This document shows, one piece after another, positions 48,247-57,853 of a stretch of DNA of 64,000 bases; position 1 is the stretch's first letter, and each line of letters opens with the position of its first letter. The stretch comes from Acinetobacter lwoffii (GTDB lineage Bacteria > Pseudomonadota > Gammaproteobacteria > Pseudomonadales > Moraxellaceae). A program made the translations under genes and the position numbers. The stretch covers positions 744,001 through 808,000 of the forward strand of contig NZ_CP077369.1 in assembly GCF_019048525.1 (NCBI RefSeq). Direction: 5' to 3'. The notes under the pieces are model-generated. The model saw nothing but the letters and a program-made list of their open reading frames with translations, searched no databases and was not told the DNA's origin.

Positions 48247-49578
48247 ATGATGTGCACAATTTATCTTATGAGTGCTCATTTTATGTCCAGTTGGTTTCCC
48301 AAATGGCGCCCTTATCAGGGCAGTATCGATGCACGACCAGTAGGTACCGCAGAGTATTTGCCACCCGCACAAACGGTAGTTTTGGGTGTACAACATGCCT
48401 TTGCCATGTTTGGCGCAACCGTACTGGCACCTTTTTTAATGGGCTTTGATCCAAACCTGGCAATTTTAATGTCAGGGATCTGTACCATCCTGTTCTTTTT
48501 AATCACCGGTGGCCGCGTTCCGAGTTATTTAGGTTCGAGCTTTGCCTTTATTGGGGTGGTAATTGCAGCGACCGGTTATGCCGGCGGCGGTGGACTGAAT
48601 CCGAATATTGGCGTTGCAGCCGGCGGGATTATTGCCTGTGGTATTTTCTATGCGCTGATGGGTTTTCTGGTCATGGCGACCGGTACGCGCTGGATTGAAA
48701 AGCTGATGCCACCGGTGGTGACTGGTGCCGTGGTAATGATCATTGGTCTGAACCTGGCGCCAGTGACGGTGAAAAGCGTCATGGGCAACACCTTTAATAT
48801 GTGGATGTCCTTGGTCACTGTGCTGTGTATGGGTTCGATTGCAGTGTTTACCAAAGGCTTGCTACAGCGTCTGCTGTTATTGGTCGGTCTGTTATTGGCT
48901 TATCTGATCTATTTCGTGCTCAGTAATGTCATGGGTTATGGCACTGCGATCAACTTCCAGCCGATTCAGCAAGCGGCCTGGTTCGGTTTACCAACCTTCC
49001 ACGCGCCAACCTTTGAATTAAACGCCATGCTGATCATTGCACCGGTTGCCTTGATTCTGGTGGCAGAAAATCTGGGCCATATTAAAGCGGTCAGCGCGAT
49101 GACCGGAGAAAATCTGGATCCGCATATTGGTAAAGCCTTTGTTGCCGATGGTGTTGCGACGACCCTGGCTGGTGGTGTCGGTGCGCCGGGGATGACCACC
49201 TATGGTGAAAACATTGGGGTCATGGCCGTAACCCGTGTGTATTCAACCATCATCTTTGCCATCGCCGGTGTCTTTGCCATCTTCCTCGGTTTATCGCCAA
49301 AGTTTGGTGCAGTGATTCATACCATTCCAACGGCGATTCTGACCGGTGCTTCGATTGTGGTGTTTGGTCTGATTACCATTGCCGGTGCCAAAATCTGGAT
49401 TGAAAACAAGGTCGATTTCTCGCAGAACAAGAACCTGATGGTGGCTGCGGTGACCATTATTTTAGGGACGGGTGATTTTGCCCTGACTTTCGGCAGCTTC
49501 AATCTGGGTGGTATTGGTACCGCAACTTTTGCAGCCCTGTTCCTCAACTGGTTCTTCAGCCTGGTCGATAAAAAATAA
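48247..49578 (+). CDS. Nucleobase:cation symporter-2 permease (uracil/xanthine type)
   Basis: A polytopic inner-membrane transporter of the UraA/RutG/XanQ family with about 14 membrane segments. Evidence: LGVQHAFAMFGATVLAPFL (first helix and signature), GSSFAFIGVVIAATGY, LILVAENLGHIKAVSAMTGEN with the conserved Glu of the substrate site, and GGVGAPGMTTYGENIGVMAVTRV. These two motifs favour a uracil/pyrimidine permease. The start is uncertain: ATGs at 48247, 48250, 48268 and 48283 are all in frame, and the GGAG at 48242 best suits the second. Confidence 0.9.
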   Translation: MMCTIYLMSAHFMSSWFPKWRPYQGSIDARPVGTAEYLPPAQTVVLGVQHAFAMFGATVLAPFLMGFDPNLAILMSGICTILFFLITGGRVPSYLGSSFAFIGVVIAATGYAGGGGLNPNIGVAAGGIIACGIFYALMGFLVMATGTRWIEKLMPPVVTGAVVMIIGLNLAPVTVKSVMGNTFNMWMSLVTVLCMGSIAVFTKGLLQRLLLLVGLLLAYLIYFVLSNVMGYGTAINFQPIQQAAWFGLPTFHAPTFELNAMLIIAPVALILVAENLGHIKAVSAMTGENLDPHIGKAFVADGVATTLAGGVGAPGMTTYGENIGVMAVTRVYSTIIFAIAGVFAIFLGLSPKFGAVIHTIPTAILTGASIVVFGLITIAGAKIWIENKVDFSQNKNLMVAAVTIILGTGDFALTFGSFNLGGIGTATFAALFLNWFFSLVDKK

Positions 49579-49613
49579 AATTCAGCGATGACCGGACACA
49601 ACCTGTTGCAAGC

Positions 49614-49646
49614 AAAAAGACCGAACATTGATGTTCGGTCTTTTTG
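49614..49646 (+). terminator. Terminator after the permease gene
   Basis: Long perfect inverted repeat AAAGACCGAACA / TGTTCGGTCTTT with a TTGA loop and a T tract. Its symmetry means it could also end the 37-residue gene arriving from the right. Confidence 0.9.
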
Positions 49647-49711
49647 TGTCGCTTAAAACAGTCGGTCTAGAATGAACTGTTTTAAGTGACAGGCTATTGA
49701 TTCGCGTTGGC

Positions 49712-49825
49712 TTATTTCTGTTTTTTAAGCGCTTGCTTCAGTTGCTTCAATTTGCCTTTATGTTTTGAAATCTTTTTCAAACGTGCTTTGATTTTCTGCT
49801 TTAAAGATTTAACTTGCTTAGCCAT
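49712..49825 (-). CDS. 37-residue lysine-rich small protein
   Basis: A small gene read from ATG at 49823-49825 to TAA at 49712-49714. A GGGAG stands about 6 bp before the start. The product has 16 Lys or Arg of 37 residues and no acidic residue, in a heptad-like pattern (KSLKQKIKARLKKISKHKGK), so it should be an amphipathic basic helix that could bind nucleic acid or membranes. It lies 20 bp downstream of a ribbon-helix-helix gene on the same strand. No function is known to me. Confidence 0.72.
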   Translation of the reverse strand: MAKQVKSLKQKIKARLKKISKHKGKLKQLKQALKKQK

Positions 49826-49845
49826 GGTATTACTCCCTAGTAAGG

Positions 49846-50025
49846 CTATTCGTTAGGCTTGTGTTGTTTCACAAAACCACGAATAAATTTTCTTAATTCA
49901 CGAGCAGCACTGGTATCCAGTTCTTCGCAAAGACGAATAAATTCATCACGCTCCGTACTCTGAATACGAATTAAAAGTTGTCCATCTTTCTTGCCTGTCT
50001 TTATTTTTTTGATTTGCTCGCTCAT
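49846..50025 (-). CDS. Small ribbon-helix-helix-like protein
   Basis: 59 residues from the ATG at 50023-50025, preceded by GGAGAG about 8 bp upstream. The body (QLLIRIQSTERDEFIRLCEE, then ARELRKFIRGF) fits one beta strand and two helices of an Arc/MetJ-like DNA-binding fold, with a basic N-terminal arm. A frame extension to 50040 adds only five residues and lacks the ribosome-binding site. It may autoregulate this two-gene unit. It does not resemble a known antitoxin well enough to name one. Confidence 0.72.
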   Translation of the reverse strand: MSEQIKKIKTGKKDGQLLIRIQSTERDEFIRLCEELDTSAARELRKFIRGFVKQHKPNE

Positions 50026-50327
50026 TGCTGATCTCTCCAAAATAAAGACTGCTTTGCAAAAGATGTATATACAATATATATACTTCTTAAATTAAACTTA
50101 CATTGTAAAAATATTTAATAAAATCAATTTCTTTTTTTACCATTATTTTTAAAAAACCGTGCAAAGCCCGTCCAGACAAGGCTTTAGGCACTTGGCTGAA
50201 TGGGCTTTTGATGGATAAATTATTTTTGCAAAAAGGCGACGTTGTGCTTAAAAATGGCCAAGATTACAGCAAGATCTACTGCATAGCTTGAAGATCGTCC
50301 GGTGCGGTTAAACTGAAATGAGCCCGT
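50026..50327. other. Intergenic region with no supported gene
   Basis: About 300 bp between the small RHH gene and the chorismate mutase gene. The part next to the RHH gene is strongly AT-rich and should hold its promoter. I see no clear RNA gene or repeat. Confidence 0.5.
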
Positions 50328-50615
50328 TTAAGGACGAAACTCTTTCAGTTCACGCTGGATAAAATACTGGAACATTTCACGGTATAGATGTTCAATAAAC
50401 TCCTGATCGATACCCTGCTTTTGCGCCAGAGCTCTGACATTTTCTACAATCTGTTCCATACGTTCCGGTGACTGCAAATCGGTTTCGGTTTTTTTGAAAC
50501 GGGTGGTTTGATCAACATAAAATTGACGCGCAGCGATCAGCTCAACTAAAGCTGTATCAATGGCATCGATCTGTTGACGTGCATGTTCTAGTGATTCAGC
50601 TTTGATCTTTTCCAT
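50328..50615 (-). CDS. Chorismate mutase, AroQ class
   Basis: A 95-residue all-helical chorismate mutase: ARQQIDAIDTALVELIAARQ with conserved DxxL and R, VDQTTRFKK, QSPERMEQIVENV and IDQEFIEHLYREMFQYFI. It converts chorismate to prephenate (or is a homologous isochorismate-pyruvate lyase; similarly small PchB-type enzymes share the fold). No signal peptide. It overlaps the end of the upstream gene by 20 bp, so translation is coupled. Confidence 0.87.
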   Translation of the reverse strand: MEKIKAESLEHARQQIDAIDTALVELIAARQFYVDQTTRFKKTETDLQSPERMEQIVENVRALAQKQGIDQEFIEHLYREMFQYFIQRELKEFRP

Positions 50616-51918
50616 GTTTTTTCAGTTCACTTTCAGTTTGATTATTACTCTTATACTTTTCTTCTAACACATTACTGAAAATACTTTCAATCATCCAGAC
50701 CCGATATAAGCTATTAAATGTATAACTTTGATCATCTATACGTAGTTCCAGTACCGGGAAATTCGGCTGAGACTTCATTTCACAGAGCATATCATTGTCC
50801 TGTAGCTTGGCCAGAATATCGTCCTGGGTCAGATCTACAATATTTAACTGTTGCTGCAAACGTTTGAAATGAGGTGCATAAGACAGGTCTTCACCACGGG
50901 TCCAGACGGCCTGCAAGATCTGGTACATCGCCTCAATCCGCTGCTCCTCGGGACAGCTATAAAATAATTGTGCCATTGGCGCAATCGCCTGCTCGGTCGG
51001 TCGGCAGAACGGGGTAAATTCTACTTCAGTCCGTTTGGATAAACGTGTGGCCAGACTCCAGTCAAACTCATCCCGGCCGCGATAGGACAAGGGATAGACA
51101 TTCAGCTGGATATTGTAATAATCCGCCAGTTCTTCCTTGATATAAGCCAGCAGCAGCCAGGAGATCGGGTCTTCCAGCGCGATATACAAGTCCAGTTCCG
51201 GATCCATCGACTGGATCTCGTTCAGCTCTTCAGCATCACTGATCAGATGCTCACGCCATTCAATGTGATCGATCATAAAAATCGGATTACCGGTCAGCAG
51301 TTTTTGCTGCTCCAGACGCCGGGTCAGACGCAACAGGTCATCGACCGCCTGATACTGGCGACCGCCTAAATTAAAATAGCTGGCCAGAATCGGAGTCTGG
51401 TCAAAAATACGTTCGGGAAAGTCCTGTGGCTGATGATGACGACTGGCCATGGCATAAAGGGTTCGTAATTTTCCGGTCTGTTTTTGCCACAACATATGAA
51501 ACACATCTTCCAGCAAATACAGAAAATCCTGCCCGCGCAGCGGGGTATGCCGTAAAATCAGTTCCGCCTGTTGCAAGGCTTCAGCGCTGGGCAATTCTGG
51601 CGTGTCATGAAAACTAAAACGATGCTGTTTCGACAGAATCTTGGCATCATTTAGGGTGTAGTGCTGCCATTCATCAAAAGACATCTGATTTGGGGGGGCT
51701 GCATGCGAACTAGAAATAATTACTTTCAGCGGCTTGAGCTGCGGACTTAAAATTTCTTCGAGCTGGGGCAGCTGCTGTACCGCCAGATAGCTGTACACAT
51801 CATCCAGTCTTAAATGGATACTCAGCCCATCTTGAATAGATAACACCGTTTGACGGATTGGTTTCTGGTAAAACCAACTCGATCGGATTGGATCAAACCA
51901 ACGGCGTAACAGGGACAT
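50596..51918 (-). CDS. DsbA/HCCA-isomerase-like protein, probably two-domain
   Basis: 440 residues from the ATG at 51916-51918. The second half contains LDLYIALEDPISWLLLAYIK, and later YPLSYRGRDEFDWSLATRLS and VEFTPFCRPTEQA. This layout recalls the 2-hydroxychromene-2-carboxylate isomerase/DsbA thioredoxin-fold group. The first half has a partly similar outline, so a duplicated domain is possible. No CxxC pair is present, so it is unlikely to be a disulfide oxidoreductase. The open frame continues to 52044, but that part overlaps the end of a tnpB element and was probably created by its insertion. Family identity is tentative. Confidence 0.6.
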   Translation of the reverse strand: MSLLRRWFDPIRSSWFYQKPIRQTVLSIQDGLSIHLRLDDVYSYLAVQQLPQLEEILSPQLKPLKVIISSSHAAPPNQMSFDEWQHYTLNDAKILSKQHRFSFHDTPELPSAEALQQAELILRHTPLRGQDFLYLLEDVFHMLWQKQTGKLRTLYAMASRHHQPQDFPERIFDQTPILASYFNLGGRQYQAVDDLLRLTRRLEQQKLLTGNPIFMIDHIEWREHLISDAEELNEIQSMDPELDLYIALEDPISWLLLAYIKEELADYYNIQLNVYPLSYRGRDEFDWSLATRLSKRTEVEFTPFCRPTEQAIAPMAQLFYSCPEEQRIEAMYQILQAVWTRGEDLSYAPHFKRLQQQLNIVDLTQDDILAKLQDNDMLCEMKSQPNFPVLELRIDDQSYTFNSLYRVWMIESIFSNVLEEKYKSNNQTESELKKHGKDQS

Positions 51919-52047
51919 GAGATCGGCCTCGACAAAGATGACGGTGTGCAGTTCAAAAAATTGAATCTGTACAGAATAATCTATTTTTAAGATCGCAGAG
52001 CCAAAGCCCTGCATGGTGTAAAAACTTATATCAAGTCTTGACATACT

Positions 52048-52078
52048 CCCGCCACTTTCGACTAGCTCAAGTGGGGGA
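52048..52078 (-). ncRNA. Predicted 3' hairpin of the TnpB guide-RNA (omega RNA) scaffold
   Basis: A strong stem-loop just inside the element's right end, after the tnpB stop at 52097. In characterised TnpB systems the omega RNA covers this end and its guide is the sequence just outside, which here would read leftward from 52037 into the promoter region of the DsbA-like gene. The hairpin is seen; the RNA is inferred. Confidence 0.45.
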
Positions 52079-52096
52079 TTCTAAAAGCAAAAGCTC

Positions 52097-53392
52097 TTAG
52101 GTGACTTCCTCACGGATTTCACTTGCTTTCTGCTTCACAGGGCGATCTTTACCGCATCTTCCCTCGACAGACAAAACGGTATGTCCCACCGCTAAAATGT
52201 TACGAGAAGCGTTAATATCTGCATTCTCGCTAAAACCACAACTAACACACTCAAACTTAGCCTGAGTAGGTCTATTTTCTTTTGCAACATGACCGCATGA
52301 ACTACAAGTCTGACTTGTATATCTAGGGTCAATCTTAACGAGTAAACCACCTCGCCATTGTTGCTTATACTCCAACATATTGACAAGCATTGACCAACCT
52401 TGATCTAGGATTGATTTGTTTAAGCTTGATTTAGCTTTAACATTCTTTCCTTTTTCCTCAATTGAGCCTTTTGCTGACTTCGACATATTGGCTACTTTCA
52501 AGTCCTCAACTACGATCATTGCGTGGTTTTTGCTGAGAGTTGTCGTGACTTTGTGCAAGTAGTCATGCCGAATATTGGCTATATGGTGATGTAATTTATT
52601 AAGTTTTAAATTAAGTTTTTTCCAATTTTGGCTAAACTTGATTTTCTTTTTTAGCTTACGTTGAAGTTTAGCTAACTTTACTTGATTGGCTTTAAAACTA
52701 TTGATTGGGTCAAATACCTGACCTGTTGATGTTGTAATTAATTTCTTAATGCCAAGATCAACACCAATTGCAGATTTTGATGGATGAATTGGTTGTTCGA
52801 TTTCACGGTTAGTACAAAATGAAACATACCAAAGCCCACAAATTTTCTTAATTGTAATACTTGTGATTTTACCAACAATTTCTTGTGATTTTTTAAATCT
52901 TATCCAACCTGTTTTTTTAGGCAAAGAAACTCGATCACCAATAACCTCACAATCTGCAAATGGAAGTCTAAAAGATTGCTCACCATCTGATTTCTTCTTG
53001 AATCTTGGCATGAGTGGTCTAAGCTGAATCTCACCACCATCAGCCAATTTAAAAAAATTGGGTTTACGTGGTTTCCGCTTGTTTTGCTTTAAACGAGCTT
53101 GTTCTTTTTTGTTGTAAAACTTACCCCATGCTTGAGCAAGATCACGTATTTTTTGCTGTAAGCAAGCTGAATATGTTTGACCAAGAAAAGAAAATTCAGG
53201 TGTTTTTTTAAGGGGCACTAATTTTTTTTCAATGCTTTCGTAACGAATATATTCATCTTTAGCAAACATTTCAAATGATTTAGCGAGAATTTGATTCCAC
53301 ACAAAACGAGCAGAACCTATTGCTTGATTAAGCAATATTTCCTGTTCTTGGTTAGGCAGAAGCCTAAACTTGTAGTGTTGTGAAATCTTCAT
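52097..53392 (-). CDS. tnpB: TnpB, RNA-guided nuclease, second element
   Basis: A 431-residue TnpB with the N-terminal HTH-like YKFRLLPNQEQEILLNQAIG, the RuvC Asp in AIGVDLGIKKLIT, Glu in AMIVVEDLKVANMS and Asp in ENADINASRNIL. The zinc finger is CSSCGH...CVSCGF. The catalytic residues are intact. It is only distantly similar to the TnpB at 43.8 kb (different N-terminus and 75 residues longer), so the two belong to different element lineages. Confidence 0.93.
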   Translation of the reverse strand: MKISQHYKFRLLPNQEQEILLNQAIGSARFVWNQILAKSFEMFAKDEYIRYESIEKKLVPLKKTPEFSFLGQTYSACLQQKIRDLAQAWGKFYNKKEQARLKQNKRKPRKPNFFKLADGGEIQLRPLMPRFKKKSDGEQSFRLPFADCEVIGDRVSLPKKTGWIRFKKSQEIVGKITSITIKKICGLWYVSFCTNREIEQPIHPSKSAIGVDLGIKKLITTSTGQVFDPINSFKANQVKLAKLQRKLKKKIKFSQNWKKLNLKLNKLHHHIANIRHDYLHKVTTTLSKNHAMIVVEDLKVANMSKSAKGSIEEKGKNVKAKSSLNKSILDQGWSMLVNMLEYKQQWRGGLLVKIDPRYTSQTCSSCGHVAKENRPTQAKFECVSCGFSENADINASRNILAVGHTVLSVEGRCGKDRPVKQKASEIREEVT

Positions 53393-53569
53393 TAAATCAT
53401 TGTTTATAAAAGAATTGTAGTGTTTAAATTATAGCAAAAATAAGCAATAAAACCAAGAAAACATTATCTTTAATATGGCTATCGCCACTCGCTTGTATCC
53501 TCCACCTGACTGTCGGTGAGGGTCTTACGCCCGATTAAGATAAGCAAATGTTCAATGTTTAACAATGGA

Positions 53570-55255
53570 TTAGAGGTCAAGATTCAGGTCAGTGACTGCA
53601 CCGGTTTCTGCACCTGAAGTCAGTTTGGCGAATTTGGCCAGCGCACCGTGAGTATAGTTTGGCTGAGGTTTGGTCCAGGCCGCTTGACGTGCGGCAATTT
53701 CTTCTTCCGCAACATGCCAGGTCATTTCCCGGGTTTCAGCATTAATTGAAATCTGATCACCATTTTGCACCAGACCAATCGGGCCGCCCTCATAAGCTTC
53801 TGGCGTCACATGACCAATCACGAAACCATGACTGCCGCCAGAGAAGCGTCCGTCAGTAATTAAAGCCACCGAAGCGCCCAGACCTTTACCAATAATCGCA
53901 GAAGTCGGTTTCAGCATTTCCGGCATGCCCGGACCACCTTTAGGGCCGACGCCACGAATCACCACCACTTCACCCGGCTGGACTTCGCCATCCAGAATCC
54001 CGCGCATGGCACCCTGCTCGCCTTCAAAGACCCGTGCCGGGCCAGCAAAATGCAGACCTTCCTTACCGGTAATCTTGGCCACAGCGCCCTTCGGCGACAG
54101 ATTGCCTTTCAAAATCACCAGATGGGAATCTTTTTTCACGGGCGCATCAAAAGGCAGAATAATCTGCTGACCTTCCGGATAGTCCTGCACATCGGCCAGG
54201 TTTTCTGCCAGCGTCTTACCTGTGACCGTTAAACAGGACCCATCCAGCATGCCGGCATCCAGCATGCGCTTCATCAGTGGTTGAATCCCACCAATCGCAA
54301 TCAGTTCTGACATTAAATATTTCCCGGATGGACGCACATCGGCCACCACCGGAATATCTTTGCCAATCCGCACGAAATCATCCAGACTCAATTCAACCCC
54401 TGCGGTATGCGCCATGGCTAGCAGATGTAACACGCCATTGGTTGAACCACCCAGCGCAATCAAGACCTTGATCGAATTTTCGAAAGCAGCCTTGGTCATG
54501 ATGTCGCGCGGCTTGATATCCAGTCGTAACAGATTCATCACCGCTTCACCGGCACGGGCACAGTCGATTTTTTTGTCATCCGAAATCGCTTCCTGTGCCG
54601 AGGAACCCGGCAAGCTCATGCCGAGTGCTTCAATCGCAGAGGCCATCGAGTTAGCGGTATACATACCGCCACAAGAACCCGGACCCGGCAAAGACACTTC
54701 TTCAATATGCTTGACCTGAATCGCGTTGATTTCACCTTTGGCATACTGACCGACTGCTTCAAATACCGAAATCATGTCGGTATGGCCTTCGCCCGGTTTA
54801 ATAGTGCCGCCATAAATAAACAACCCCGGACGGTTTAAGCGTGCCAACCCCATGATGCAGCCCGGCATGTTTTTATCACAACCACCAATCGCGATGACCC
54901 CATCATAAGCCTGGCAGCCCACGACCGTTTCAATCGAGTCTGCGATCACTTCCCGTGATAGCAGTGAATATTTCATGCCTTCCGTACCGTTGGAAATTCC
55001 GTCAGAAATGGTAATGGTATTGAAGATAATACCTTTGCCACCCGCCGCACTCACGCCCTGTTCGACTGTTCTGGCCAGACCATCAATATGCATATTACAT
55101 GGCGTAACGTTGGCCCAGGTCGAAGCAATGCCAATAAATGGTCGGTTAAAATCTTCATCCTGAAAACCGGTGGCACGCATCATGGAACGTGCCGGTGCAT
55201 TTTCAATGCCTTCATAGACAGGGGCTGAATGTTCGCGGATATTTTCTTTACTCAT
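53570..55255 (-). CDS. ilvD: Dihydroxy-acid dehydratase, short type
   Basis: Valine/isoleucine pathway enzyme with an Fe-S cluster. The 561-residue protein has cysteines in [10 protein letters not shown] and [11 protein letters not shown], and the C-terminal [20 protein letters not shown]. It is about 50 residues shorter than the other ilvD copy at 55.6 kb and resembles the type found in actinobacteria and plants (start [18 protein letters not shown]). Having both is unusual. It lies between the tnpB element and a hairpin-rich intergenic stretch. Confidence 0.95.
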   Translation of the reverse strand: MSKENIREHSAPVYEGIENAPARSMMRATGFQDEDFNRPFIGIASTWANVTPCNMHIDGLARTVEQGVSAAGGKGIIFNTITISDGISNGTEGMKYSLLSREVIADSIETVVGCQAYDGVIAIGGCDKNMPGCIMGLARLNRPGLFIYGGTIKPGEGHTDMISVFEAVGQYAKGEINAIQVKHIEEVSLPGPGSCGGMYTANSMASAIEALGMSLPGSSAQEAISDDKKIDCARAGEAVMNLLRLDIKPRDIMTKAAFENSIKVLIALGGSTNGVLHLLAMAHTAGVELSLDDFVRIGKDIPVVADVRPSGKYLMSELIAIGGIQPLMKRMLDAGMLDGSCLTVTGKTLAENLADVQDYPEGQQIILPFDAPVKKDSHLVILKGNLSPKGAVAKITGKEGLHFAGPARVFEGEQGAMRGILDGEVQPGEVVVIRGVGPKGGPGMPEMLKPTSAIIGKGLGASVALITDGRFSGGSHGFVIGHVTPEAYEGGPIGLVQNGDQISINAETREMTWHVAEEEIAARQAAWTKPQPNYTHGALAKFAKLTSGAETGAVTDLNLDL

Positions 55256-55411
55256 TATTTTATTCCTTGGCGATGACCAATTTTAAGCGTCGGTCTTGGA
55301 CAATTTATTTTAATGTCATTGTATAGAAAGCATTCGGCATGTAAAAGAAATTACCCTATAGAAAAACATTTTGATGAATCCTTAAAAATTTGAATCACAT
55401 GAGCGAGTGAC
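55256..55411. other. Promoter region of the short-type ilvD
   Basis: AT-rich non-coding DNA upstream of the 53.6-55.3 kb ilvD. No distinct operator seen. Confidence 0.4.
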
Positions 55412-55423
55412 ATGGATGTCGCT

Positions 55424-55496
55424 GTTTTCCTGTGCAGCAAGGATGCTGCATCAGGAAAACAAAGGCGTTTTGTTACTTTTGCGCTGTCAAAAGTAA
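55424..55496. repeat. Tandem pair of stem-loops, REP-like intergenic element
   Basis: Two adjacent dyads lie between the two ilvD genes. The first is GTTTTCCTG-GCAGCA paired with TGCTGC-CAGGAAAAC (55424-55460, loop AGGA). The second is TTACTTTTG / CAAAAGTAA (55473-55496). The paired design is like dispersed palindromic repeats. I have not found another copy in this window. Confidence 0.6.
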
Positions 55497-55566
55497 AACA
55501 TTGTCTACGCAATATTATTGCAAAATCACAAAGTAAAATGCGACCGTGCTATTTTCAACAATTAAT

Positions 55567-55596
55567 AAAAAAGCACCCCCGTCTGGAGTGCTTTTA
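55567..55596 (-). terminator. Terminator downstream of the long-type ilvD
   Basis: Stem AAAAGCACTCC / GGGTGCTTTT-like (slightly imperfect), with a T tract in the minus direction, about 20 bp after the ilvD stop at 55616. Confidence 0.75.
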
Positions 55597-55615
55597 AAAT
55601 CTGTAAAATTACAAA

Positions 55616-57445
55616 TTAGATATCACGTACCGCACCTTTCGAGGCACTGGTGGTATGCATCGCATACGCTTTCAGTGCTTTAGACACTTTACGCGGACGC
55701 TGTTCAGCAGGCTGCCAGCCTTTGGCTTCTTGTGCTTCACGACGTGCTGCCATAGTTGCATCATCCACCGCCAGGTGAATGGTACGGTTTGGAATATCAA
55801 TTTCGATACGGTCGCCATCTTCAACCAGACCAATCGCACCGCCTTCTGCAGCTTCAGGCGACACGTGACCAATCGACAGACCAGATGAACCACCAGAGAA
55901 ACGGCCATCCGTTAAAAGTGCACAGTCTTTACCCAAACCTTTCGATTTTAAGTAACTGGTTGGATACAGCATTTCTTGCATACCCGGACCACCACGTGGA
56001 CCTTCATAGCGAATCACGACGACATCACCCGCAGTGATTTTACCACCCAGAATTGCTTCAACCGCAGCATCCTGACTTTCAAACACACGTGTAGTCCCGT
56101 TGAATTTCAGGATTGAGTCATCCACACCCGCTGTTTTTACGATACAGCCTTCTAGTGCGATATTGCCATAAAGTACTGCCAAGCCGCCATCTTGCGAGAA
56201 TGCATTGGCTGCATTACGGATCACGCCATTGTCACGGTCGCCATCTAAGCGTGCATAATAACGGTCTTGCGAGAATGCCGTCTGAGTCGGTACACCACCC
56301 GGCGCTGACTTAAAGAATTGATAGACGTCTTCATCTTCAGTACGGATGATGTCCCATTTATCCAAGGCATCTTTTAAAGTTTTTTCATGGACCGTTGGAA
56401 CAGAAGTATCCAGTAAGCCTGCACGATCCAGTTCGCCCAGAATCGACATGATGCCACCGGCACGGTGTACATCTTCCATATGCACGTCCTGCTTCGCCGG
56501 CGCAACCTTACAAAGAACTGGCACATTACGTGACAAACGATCGATATCAGTCATGGTAAAGTCGACTTCTGCCTCGTGTGCTGCTGCCAACAAATGTAGA
56601 ACCGTATTGGTTGAACCACCCATGGAAATGTCTAAAGTCATCGCATTTTCAAACGCTGCTTTGGTCGCGATTGAACGTGGCAATAAGCTGTAGTCATTTT
56701 GCTCATAATGACGTTTAGTGATTTCAACAATCAATTGACCCGCACGCTCGAATAATTTTTTACGGTTGGCATGGGTTGCCAGCGTTGAACCATTGCCCGG
56801 AAGCGATAAACCAAGTGCTTCAGTCAAACAGTTCATCGAGTTTGCGGTAAACATGCCTGAACATGAACCACAGGTTGGGCAAGCTGAACGTTCATATTCA
56901 GCAACTTCTTCATCAGTGAAGCTGTCATCTGCTGCAACAATCATGGCATCAACCAGATCAATGGCTTTTTCATTGCCACGGATTTTGACCTTGCCCGCTT
57001 CCATTGGACCGCCAGAGACAAATACTACTGGAATGTTCAGACGCATCGCGGCCATTAACATGCCTGGGGTAATCTTGTCACAGTTCGAGATACATACCAT
57101 CGCATCGGCACAATGGGCATTGACCATGTACTCGACCGAGTCTGCAATCAGGTCACGCGAAGGCAATGAATACAACATGCCATCATGACCCATCGCGATG
57201 CCGTCATCGACCGCAATAGTATTGAATTCTTTGGCCACGCCGCCTGACGCTTCAATTTGACGTGCCACCAGCTGACCCAGGTCTTTAAGATGCACATGAC
57301 CCGGTACAAACTGGGTGAACGAGTTCACCACCGCAATAATCGGCTTACCGAAATCTTCATCTTTCATGCCGGTGGCACGCCATAAACCGCGTGCGCCAGC
57401 CATATTTCTTCCGTGTGTCGATGTTTTTGAACGATAGTCAGGCAT
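55616..57445 (-). CDS. ilvD: Dihydroxy-acid dehydratase, long (E. coli-like) type
   Basis: The 609-residue protein follows the enterobacterial IlvD pattern: [53 protein letters not shown] (cluster cysteines), and [20 protein letters not shown]. The length agrees with the E. coli enzyme (616). It makes branched-chain 2-keto acids and is likely the main housekeeping enzyme. The neighbouring short-type copy is a separate lineage, not a recent duplicate. Confidence 0.97.
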   Translation of the reverse strand: MPDYRSKTSTHGRNMAGARGLWRATGMKDEDFGKPIIAVVNSFTQFVPGHVHLKDLGQLVARQIEASGGVAKEFNTIAVDDGIAMGHDGMLYSLPSRDLIADSVEYMVNAHCADAMVCISNCDKITPGMLMAAMRLNIPVVFVSGGPMEAGKVKIRGNEKAIDLVDAMIVAADDSFTDEEVAEYERSACPTCGSCSGMFTANSMNCLTEALGLSLPGNGSTLATHANRKKLFERAGQLIVEITKRHYEQNDYSLLPRSIATKAAFENAMTLDISMGGSTNTVLHLLAAAHEAEVDFTMTDIDRLSRNVPVLCKVAPAKQDVHMEDVHRAGGIMSILGELDRAGLLDTSVPTVHEKTLKDALDKWDIIRTEDEDVYQFFKSAPGGVPTQTAFSQDRYYARLDGDRDNGVIRNAANAFSQDGGLAVLYGNIALEGCIVKTAGVDDSILKFNGTTRVFESQDAAVEAILGGKITAGDVVVIRYEGPRGGPGMQEMLYPTSYLKSKGLGKDCALLTDGRFSGGSSGLSIGHVSPEAAEGGAIGLVEDGDRIEIDIPNRTIHLAVDDATMAARREAQEAKGWQPAEQRPRKVSKALKAYAMHTTSASKGAVRDI

Positions 57446-57853
57446 TTTATATTTCCAACAAAGTTTGAGCTTGCAATGAATCGGGCAGATCCACTCTGGC
57501 TAAATCATACTGACAAGGAGCTTAAATCAGTTGAATTTTAAACCTATCATACTACAAGCCCTTGATTTACAAGATGGCCTTTTGGGTGTAGATACAGGCA
57601 AAAATGTCTATAGAGAGATTTGGATGATCTGACGATAAAAATTTCTTAATGAAATCTACTATACCGCCATCATCATCAGGACAATACAAAACTTTCATGA
57701 ATAATTTTTACAATTTGCATGAGTTTTTTTTATATAAAAATTCCACTGAAATTCAAGCACTCACCAAGCTTCTCGGATAAGTTTTTGCAACGATTAGGCT
57801 GAAATTTGGCTTTTGGCTTATAATAGCTTTTAAGTTTATTTGGAATTTCATGT
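57446..57853. other. Divergent intergenic region between ilvD and fmt
   Basis: About 400 bp separating ilvD (leftward) and fmt (rightward). It must contain both promoters. It is AT-rich, with no gene or repeat I can support. Confidence 0.5.

Larger units (their letters stand above)
52038..53540 (-). mobile_element. Second IS605-type element carrying tnpB only
   Basis: Read on the minus strand, the right end is TATGTCAA at about 52038-52045. It is preceded by a stem (CCCCCACTT / AAGTGGCGGG, 52048-52078) after the tnpB stop. The left side shows a hairpin CCTCACC / GGTGGAGG (53499-53521). The left boundary near 53540 is approximate. There is no tnpA and no inverted terminal repeat, which fits the IS605 group. 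It lies between ilvD and the DsbA-like gene. Confidence 0.78.

Noticed and set aside
48198..48449. 83-codon plus-strand frame overlapping the permease start
   Set aside because: It is out of frame with the permease and ends inside it; no protein-like features.
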